Assembly: GCA_903912365.1 (NCBI GenBank)
Contig: CAIWGV010000020.1
Coordinates: 1 to 36,470 of the forward strand
Direction: 5' to 3'
DNA from: an uncultured Alphaproteobacteria bacterium
GTDB taxonomy: Bacteria; Pseudomonadota; Alphaproteobacteria; UBA7879; UBA5542
DNA length: 36,470 nt
In this document: positions 30,573 through 36,470 of the stretch, piece by piece
Position numbering within the stretch: the stretch's first letter is position 1
How the letters are laid out: every line of letters starts with the position of its first letter
Program-made: the position numbers and the translations under genes
The notes under the pieces: model-generated
Seen by the model: only the letters and a program-made list of their open reading frames with translations
Databases searched by the model: none
Told to the model about the DNA's origin: nothing

Positions 30573-31439
30573 CTATATCTTCCACCGATTGTGCAACCAT
30601 AACCATTGTTCTGGGTTCTTTGTAATCCATTTTTCAATCATTTTATTCAGAGCTTCTGTGGTTTTTTCCGGCGTTGATTTTAGGACAAGGGGCTCATGAA
30701 AAGTGACTCGGAAATGGGCGCCCTTGAGGCGTTCCACCTGGACGGGTACCAGAGGGGCTTTGTATTTTGCGGCGAGCTTTGCAGGCCCCACAGCTGTGAA
30801 CGCCTCTCGCCCAAAAAATGGAATGAGGTCTCCCTCTGACAGGCGTTGGTCCACCAAAATTCCCACATGCCCATCCTGTTGCAAGAACTTCAGAAGTTGC
30901 TTAGATCCAGCGGCTCCTTTTAAAATGAGATGAACCAAGGCATTCCGGCGCACATAATCCAAAAACCACCGCACAATCCAATTGTTGGGGGGGCGAGAGA
31001 TGAGCCCGATGGGAAGGCCATGACTGATGACTGTGAGGTGGGGGAGCTCCCAATTAGCCAAATGTCCTGCCACAAAAATGCCAGGTTTGCCATCATCGCG
31101 AAGGAGATCAATGAGGGTTCCATTCACCACCTCCACCCGATCTGGGGAGGTGGCAATGGTATCCATGTGGGGAAATTCTCCCACCACACGACCCAGATTT
31201 TCCCAGACGCCTTTGAGGATGCGTTCCCGTTCCTGAGGTGTTTTTTTGGGAAAGGCGAGAGCCAGATTTTTTCGGCCCAAATTACTGACCTTTAGGCGAG
31301 GCCCGAGGGCCCGGGCGACGGCTCCCATACTATCGGAAGCCCAATCAATAGGGAGCATTTTTAGGAGGCCATAAACAATCAAGGTGGGAAGGGCCTGTAG
31401 AGGATCAAAAAGAATACGTCGGAACCAGGAATAGATCAT
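30573..31439 (-). CDS. LpxL/HtrB-family lipid A acyltransferase
   Basis: A 288-aa inner-membrane enzyme transferring a secondary acyl chain onto lipid A or a related lipid. The HX4E/D catalytic motif is present as H126 to E131 in VAGHLANWELPH. ILVDQRLSEGDLIPFFGREA and the terminal WLWLHNRWKI are further conserved blocks. A hydrophobic N-terminal segment (about 12-30) anchors it. It suggests a lipid A-bearing Gram-negative envelope. AAGGAG precedes the ATG at 31439. It is divergent from the autotransporter gene, with about 120 bp between. Confidence 0.93.
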   Translation of the reverse strand: MIYSWFRRILFDPLQALPTLIVYGLLKMLPIDWASDSMGAVARALGPRLKVSNLGRKNLALAFPKKTPQERERILKGVWENLGRVVGEFPHMDTIATSPDRVEVVNGTLIDLLRDDGKPGIFVAGHLANWELPHLTVISHGLPIGLISRPPNNWIVRWFLDYVRRNALVHLILKGAAGSKQLLKFLQQDGHVGILVDQRLSEGDLIPFFGREAFTAVGPAKLAAKYKAPLVPVQVERLKGAHFRVTFHEPLVLKSTPEKTTEALNKMIEKWITKNPEQWLWLHNRWKI

Positions 31440-31444
31440 TTCTC

Positions 31445-31473
31445 CTTATACCACGGGATATAATTTAAAGCAA
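31445..31473 (-). promoter_or_regulatory. Candidate promoter of the lpxL-like gene (TTGCTT, 17 bp, TATAAG)
   Basis: On the minus strand, TTGCTT (31473-31468) and TATAAG (31450-31445) with 17 bp between. The -10 ends 5 nt before the ATG and overlaps AAGGAG, so either the message is leaderless or the real promoter lies elsewhere. Confidence 0.35.
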
Positions 31474-31491
31474 AATAGGGAGCTGCTTCGA

Positions 31492-31516
31492 TTGACTCCC
31501 AACCTTAAATCTTATA
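31492..31516 (+). promoter_or_regulatory. Candidate promoter of the autotransporter gene (TTGACT)
   Basis: TTGACT (31492-31497) with TATAGC 15 bp further, or TAGCGT at 17 bp. Placement gives a 40-nt leader. A TATAAT at 31552-31557 is too close to the GTG start to be its promoter. Confidence 0.38.
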
Positions 31517-31558
31517 GCGTTAATGTAACGATAAAAAAACAAACAGGGCGGTATAATA

Positions 31559-34492
31559 GTGACACAAAAATTTTTCACGAAACTCCCTGCGATTTTGCTT
31601 TTGACTTTGGTCAGAGTAGGGTCTTCCTGGGGGCCGCCACCGACAACAATATCTGTTAACTCTGATATGACTATTACGACGAGCTATACTACGAACGTGG
31701 GGTTGAGTGTTGTAGCGACTGGTATTTATTCCCCAGTCCCTACGGTTACCTTTGATGGAAGCAGTGGGGGTACCATAAGTGGATTACGAGATTTTAACAT
31801 GGGCGATGGAACAAATCCTATCATTGTATATCTAAATGGGCCAGACGCTTGCAACACGTATGCAGGTGCAACGAACGTTTTGGCTGGCGCAAAGCTTATG
31901 ACACAGATGTCAGCGGGGCAGACGATCCCTTCTGGTTCACAGGTGAACCTTTCAGGGGGAACACTAGAAATGGTTGTAGCTGCAGGGACGGCGACTTTTA
32001 GTAGTAACCCCCTCGCGTTGATTGGAAGTGGGGGCACCATTCAGACAAGCGGAGGGGGAGGGGTTCTGATAGTTAGAAATATATCTGGGACAAATCTTAC
32101 CATAGGAGGGGGAACGGTAGGTTTTTATTATACTAATAGCTACACAGGCTCCACAACTGTTCCCAGTGGGGCAATTTTGGGAACATCAACGGGGATTCTC
32201 GTGAATACAAGTGGGTTGGTTCTTTCTGGAGGAACGGTAAATTTTCGGGATTATGGACAAGATCAAGGGACTTCTTATGGTGGCCCCATTTCCCTTGCCA
32301 CGGGGACTAACAGCACCATAACATCTACCTTTAACCTAACTCTTGGAGGAAACATAACGGGGCAGGGAGGCCTTATCTTAGATGGGGGAAATCAGATTAT
32401 ATTGACAGGAACTAACACCTATACAGGAGGGACGAGGGTTAATTCTGGGACTTCTCTATCTACAACAACCCAGACTATTAAGGGAAATATCTCTGGAGGG
32501 GGGTCGGTATATTTTACGGATGGAACAGATGGGAGCTATAGCGGGGACATCACCTTGGGAGCTGGAAGTACATTAGGATTCTCTGGCAATACCACTGTAA
32601 CTTATTCTGGGGAAAACTCCATAAGTAACCTGCAGATTTTTGGAGGAAATTTAATCTTTGGGTCGAGGACCACCTCCTTTGGTATAATTGGGTTTAATGG
32701 TATGGGGAATAATTATACTGTGACGGCCCCTGCAAGTAGTACCACGGGAACAACAATTAATGGAGGTGGAACAGGGTGCCAGCTTATTCTAACGGGGTCG
32801 GATACGGTTAGCAGCAGTATGAATATGGCGAATAGTGGTCCTTTGACCATTGACTATGCGGGGACTGGAAGGGTGACACTTGCGACACCTGTTAAAGATC
32901 CCACAGTATCCGGCACAACCTCCCTAACGGCCAGTGGCGGGGGAGTCCTTATTTTAAACTCTGCATCCAACACGTATTCGGGTCCCACAACCATAAGCGG
33001 AGGATCTACTATGGCTTTCAGTCATGCTAATTCTTCGAACTATACCTCTGGCGTAACCTTGGCAGCAGGAGATACTCTTGACCTCTCTAGTATAGCGCCT
33101 GCCTCTACACCCGTCTTTTCTGCGGGGGGGATCACGGCTTCATCTGGGGGTGCCCTCAAGATTTCCATTAATGCGGCGGAACAGTCGAGCAGTATAAATC
33201 TCCATAACGGGACGGTTGTTGCGCCGGGGTTAAACTTGGTTCTTAATGTTCTCGACTCCACGGCATTGGGGAGTGTTTATACGTTGTTTGAGAACGTGAC
33301 TACTGCGGGCAGTAGTTTGTCTTTTGGAAATGTAACGGGACTCCCTGTCGGGTGGACGGCCATTCCTACTCTTGGATCTACGACCACCTTTGTAATTTAC
33401 AAACCGCCGCCGCCGCCCCCTCCTAAACCTGCTTCTGCAGGACAAGTGGGAGGGGTTTCTCAGAGTGCAGCATTCGGTCAAGTAACAACGGTTACATCAA
33501 TTACGGGAGGGTCTCGGGATAGCGGAAGCTTGGATGTTGACTCGGGAGAATCTACACACTTTACATCTAATCCCTTCCAGGCTCCAGATTTGACAAAAGA
33601 TTTCCTAAATCTGACAGACGGAGCCGTTGCCCAGACAACAAAAGAAAATATGAAGAAGTGGGCAAAGTTACGAGGGCAGAAAACCGGCATTTGGGCCCAA
33701 CCCTTTGGAATGAACCTGCGGCAGGTGGCGAACCTTGGGGCTCCTGGGTTCAAGGCCCGGACGGCAGGAATTATCTTTGGAATGGATCACAAGCCTAGGT
33801 ATGACATTATTGTGGGAGGCGGCCTTGGATATGCGGGCACCCAGATGAACTGTGATTCCAACGCCGGCAAGATGCGCATCAATGATAAGTTCGCGACCTT
33901 CTTTGGTACGTGGTTCCGAGATAAGTGGTATGTGGAAGGAGCCTTGGTGGCAGGCATGGAAAATTACCGTGGATACAGAAATACGAGCGCCAACAATTCT
34001 GCCAACACATTTGCTGCCAACAAACATGGAGGATATCAACTGACGCCGCATGTGGGAGGGGGCTATACTTTTGATGTGAAGGATGGCTATCGACTGAAGG
34101 TTTTCGGATCCTTTGACTTTTCCTATTGTCATCAACAGGGATATCAAGAAACAGGACCTGGGGCGCTCTTCATTAAGAGTGGGGATGCCAGTATGCTGCG
34201 GTCTCAGGGAGGTGTAACATTGGCCAAGACCTATGTCTTTGAATCCATGGAATGGGAGCCAGCGATTGGATTAGGTGTGGTTAATAAAAAGCCTATCAAG
34301 AAGGGTGTCATTGAAACTGGAAGCGGCACAAGCTTTGAATCCACCACCGTTACCACAACGGATATTGCCCCAAGCTTAGAATCCATGGTGAGGTTTACAG
34401 ACGGGTACTCTTTGGGGGTCACATACTCCGGTGAGTTTGGGTCTCAGTATAGTTCGAATCAAGTAGCCGTCAAATTCACAAAGAAGTTCTAG
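31559..34492 (+). CDS. Autotransporter with PATR repeats and C-terminal beta-barrel
   Basis: A 977-aa type V secretion protein. The N-terminus is a signal peptide (1-25). The Gly/Ser/Thr-rich passenger (26-610) carries repeats of the passenger-associated type, such as TNTYTGGTRVNSGTSL (285-300), SNTYSGPTTISGGSTM (470-485) and similar at 97-113 and 193-208, compatible with a right-handed beta-helix. A KPPPPPPPKP linker lies at 615-624. The autotransporter barrel starts near 708 (KTGIWAQPFGMNLRQV) and ends in VAVKFTKKF with the terminal Phe used by the BAM complex. The GTG start at 31559 has AGGGCGG 7 nt upstream. The passenger function, possibly adhesion, is inference. Confidence 0.92.
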   Translation: MTQKFFTKLPAILLLTLVRVGSSWGPPPTTISVNSDMTITTSYTTNVGLSVVATGIYSPVPTVTFDGSSGGTISGLRDFNMGDGTNPIIVYLNGPDACNTYAGATNVLAGAKLMTQMSAGQTIPSGSQVNLSGGTLEMVVAAGTATFSSNPLALIGSGGTIQTSGGGGVLIVRNISGTNLTIGGGTVGFYYTNSYTGSTTVPSGAILGTSTGILVNTSGLVLSGGTVNFRDYGQDQGTSYGGPISLATGTNSTITSTFNLTLGGNITGQGGLILDGGNQIILTGTNTYTGGTRVNSGTSLSTTTQTIKGNISGGGSVYFTDGTDGSYSGDITLGAGSTLGFSGNTTVTYSGENSISNLQIFGGNLIFGSRTTSFGIIGFNGMGNNYTVTAPASSTTGTTINGGGTGCQLILTGSDTVSSSMNMANSGPLTIDYAGTGRVTLATPVKDPTVSGTTSLTASGGGVLILNSASNTYSGPTTISGGSTMAFSHANSSNYTSGVTLAAGDTLDLSSIAPASTPVFSAGGITASSGGALKISINAAEQSSSINLHNGTVVAPGLNLVLNVLDSTALGSVYTLFENVTTAGSSLSFGNVTGLPVGWTAIPTLGSTTTFVIYKPPPPPPPKPASAGQVGGVSQSAAFGQVTTVTSITGGSRDSGSLDVDSGESTHFTSNPFQAPDLTKDFLNLTDGAVAQTTKENMKKWAKLRGQKTGIWAQPFGMNLRQVANLGAPGFKARTAGIIFGMDHKPRYDIIVGGGLGYAGTQMNCDSNAGKMRINDKFATFFGTWFRDKWYVEGALVAGMENYRGYRNTSANNSANTFAANKHGGYQLTPHVGGGYTFDVKDGYRLKVFGSFDFSYCHQQGYQETGPGALFIKSGDASMLRSQGGVTLAKTYVFESMEWEPAIGLGVVNKKPIKKGVIETGSGTSFESTTVTTTDIAPSLESMVRFTDGYSLGVTYSGEFGSQYSSNQVAVKFTKKF

Positions 34493-34637
34493 ATGTTCCT
34501 ATAAGCCCGTTGTTTGGGGACTTAAAACAACAAAAAGCTTGCATTTTGCTCTGTTTTATAGGAAAAGAAGAGCTCTCCTCACAGATATCCTGTGGTAGGA
34601 TGTTGAGTCTCATTTAAGAAGAAAGCTTTATTATCAC

Positions 34638-36420
34638 ATGATCGAAATCAGAAACCTCGCCATTATTGCCCACGTTGACCATGGAAAGACAACCCTTGTG
34701 GATGCTCTTCTCCATCAGAGTGGAACCTTTCGGAGCAACGAGCGCGTCGCTGAGCGCGCCATGGACTCCAATGATTTGGAAAAAGAACGAGGCATTACCA
34801 TCCTTGCAAAATGTACGTCCATTGAATGGCAAAGCAAACGGTTTAATATCGTAGACACCCCTGGACACGCTGACTTTGGTGGTGAAGTAGAGCGTATTCT
34901 CGACATGGTGGATGGAGTGATTGTTTTGGTGGATGCTGCCGAAGGGCCTATGCCTCAGACCAAGTTCGTTCTAACAAAAGCCTTGGCTCAGGGATTACGT
35001 CCCATCGTAGTTGTGAACAAGATCGATCGGCCCGATGGACGGCCTCAGGAAGTTCTGAACGAAGTGTTTGATCTTTTCGTATCCTTGAATGCCACCGATG
35101 ATCAGCTAGATTTTCCCATTCTTTATTCTTCTTCGAGAGAAGGCTGGGCCGTGCGGGATCTGAAAGACCCCCGCGAAAATATGCAACCTTTGTTGGAGAC
35201 AATTTACAGTCATATCCCGGCGCCCCAAGTGGAGCCAAATGGTCCCTTCAAGATGTTGGCAACCATTCTAGAGTATGACAATTTCGTGGGCCGTATTTTG
35301 ACAGGAAAAATTTATAGCGGTAAAGCGACAATGAATGCCAGTGTTAAATCCCTGACACCGGACAGCGTTTTGCGGGAACAAGGCAAGATCGCCAAGATTA
35401 TGACTTTCCGTGGATTGGCCCGTGTGCCTGTGGATGTGGCAGAAGCCGGTGATATCGTAACTATTGCAGGACTTTCTGAAACAACAGTAGGAGATACCAT
35501 CTGCGTGTCAGAGGTAACAGAAGCCATCAAGACTATACCCATTGATCCACCGACTCTTGCCATGACATTTGCAGTGAATGATTCTCCCCTTGCGGGAAAA
35601 GAGGGGACCAAGTTGACCTCTCGGATGATCCGGGAACGGTTGATGCATGAAAAAGAAACTAACGTTTCTATTCAGGTGCGGGAAACCGATGGCAAGGATG
35701 CCTTTGAAGTGTCTGGTCGTGGGGAATTGCAGCTTGGTGTTTTGATTGAAACCATGCGTCGGGAAGGCTTTGAGCTTTCCATCAGCCGCCCTCGCGTTCT
35801 GTATAAAAAGGATGAAGTGACGGGTGAGCGCTTGGAGCCCCTGGAAGATGTCCAGGTGGATGTGGATGAGCCTTATGTGGGCGTGGTTGTTGAGAAAATC
35901 GGTATCCGAAAGGGTGAGATGACCGATATGAACACCATCGAAGGAGGAAAGGTTCGATTGAAGTTCCTAGTGCCAACTCGCGGACTCATTGGATACCGAA
36001 ATGAATTTCTGACGGATACCCGGGGAACCGGTGTTATGTGTCGAGCGTTCTACGGATACGGTCCCTATAAAGGAGAAATTTCTGGTCGCCGCAATGGCGT
36101 TCTCATTTCCACAGACCAAGGAAAAGCAGTATCCTATGCTTTGTGGTTTATTGAGGAGCGCGGTGTTCTGTTTGTGTCTCCGGGAGATGACGTGTATACA
36201 GGAATGGTCATCGGTGAAAACTCTCGCCCCTCAGACTTGGAAGTAAATCCCCTGAAGGAAAAGAAGCTCAGTAACGTACGGGCCTCGGGCAAAGACGAAG
36301 CGATCCGGTTGACACCACCTAGGCAGTTGACGTTGGAGCAGGCTTTGTCCTATTTAGAGACGGATGAGCTAGTGGAAGTCACACCCAAAACATTCCGAAT
36401 TCGGAAGATTCATTTGGATC
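34638..36420 (+). CDS. typA: Ribosome-associated GTPase TypA/BipA, 3' end lost
   Basis: A translation-factor GTPase acting on 50S assembly and stress adaptation. G1 is [15 protein letters not shown] (residues 11-25), G2/G3 include [10 protein letters not shown] and [21 protein letters not shown]4 is VVNKIDRP, and C-terminal EF-G-like domains plus the BipA-specific tail (including [18 protein letters not shown]) follow. About 594 residues are native, ending RIRKIHLD. The frame then continues into adapter and stops by chance at 36467. The real protein is about 605-615 residues, so only roughly 10-20 C-terminal residues are missing. The start is ATG at 34638; the ribosome binding site is weak. 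Confidence 0.96.
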
Positions 36421-36470
36421 AGATCGGAAGAGCGTCGTGTAGGGAAAGAGTGTACGTCCTGGTGTAGATC
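36421..36470. other. Illumina TruSeq adapter with i5 index (assembly contamination)
   Basis: From 36421 the sequence is AGATCGGAAGAGCGTCGTGT, continuing AGGGAAAGAGTGT to 36453, the reverse complement of the Illumina universal adapter. Then ACGTCCTG (36454-36461) fits the index slot, being the reverse complement of the TruSeq HT i5 index D507 (CAGGACGT), and GTGTAGATC (36462-36470) is the constant sequence behind the index. It is not biological and truncates typA. Confidence 0.98.

Noticed and set aside
31552-31557. TATAAT as promoter of the autotransporter
   Set aside because: Transcription from it would start after the GTG, and no acceptable -35 lies 16-18 bp upstream.
33668-34147. 159-codon open frame antisense to the autotransporter barrel
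   Set aside because: It lies wholly inside a well-supported gene, its product shows no domain, and it has no ribosome binding site.
34493-34637. Possible terminator or promoter between the autotransporter and typA
   Set aside because: An imperfect TTGTTT/AAACAA repeat lacks a T-tract, and TTGCAT at about 34540 has no -10 at suitable distance.
36421-36467. Natural C-terminus and stop of TypA
   Set aside because: Sequence from 36421 is Illumina adapter with an index, so the stop is artificial.
1-36470. tRNA, rRNA or CRISPR arrays
   Set aside because: No cloverleaf-like conserved arms, no rRNA signature segments and no spaced direct repeats were seen in any intergenic stretch.

Overview
The window is most likely one complete contig from an alphaproteobacterium, probably host-associated and close to the Holosporales/Paracaedibacter-type symbionts. 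This is an inference: ssb sits directly upstream of gyrA as in many alphaproteobacteria, the envelope is Gram-negative (TolQRAB, LpxL-type acyltransferase, autotransporter, TpsB), and there is a secreted ankyrin-subtilase with a eukaryote-like IQ motif. The left edge cuts what looks like an ISAs1-family transposase. The right edge ends in Illumina adapter (36421-36470), not genome.

Layout. 1-1568 (minus): IS fragment, a doubtful small secreted ORF, rsfS with its own promoter, and an Rpn/PD-(D/E)XK nuclease-transposase. 1645-4946 (minus): tolQ-tolR-tolA-tolB, tightly packed, with no pal after tolB. 5022-9170 (minus): a LonB/LonH-like protease followed 18 nt later by a secreted ankyrin-subtilase-IQ protein. 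9257-9946 (minus): YgjP-type zinc metallopeptidase. 9974-10217 (minus): a complete small transcription unit (promoter, strong Shine-Dalgarno, 35-codon ORF, intrinsic terminator). 10281-11192 (minus): LysR regulator, divergent from an MscS-family channel and a DUF3857/transglutaminase-like protein (plus, 11335-15350). 15347-19999 (minus): an overlapping type II secretion / type IV pilus-like operon (GspE, GspF, GspL-like, GspM-like). 20185-21861 (plus): orphan TpsB/ShlB-type transporter. 21858-24245 (minus): large secreted coiled-coil protein with a Pro/Tyr/Met tail. 24423-25151 (plus): secreted cysteine-containing protein of unknown function. 25220-28711 (plus): ssb, gyrA, bolA. 28788-31439 (minus): cspA, lysE-type exporter, greA, lpxL-like acyltransferase. 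31559-34492 (plus): autotransporter. 34638-36420 (plus): typA/bipA, cut near its C-terminus by adapter.

The window is rich in cell-envelope and secreted-protein genes: Tol maintenance, lipid A acylation, three outer-membrane or secretion systems, a mechanosensitive channel and several signal-peptide proteins. Housekeeping genes (rsfS, ssb, gyrA, greA, cspA, typA) are interspersed. Many promoters are readable, nearly all with a 17-bp spacer, and several use a TTGCAT/TTGCTT -35 box. The most notable items are the ankyrin-subtilase-IQ protein, the self-contained 35-aa peptide unit at 9974-10217, GyrA with Gln and Asn at the two main quinolone-determining positions, and the adapter-terminated typA. 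No tRNA, rRNA or CRISPR was recognised.
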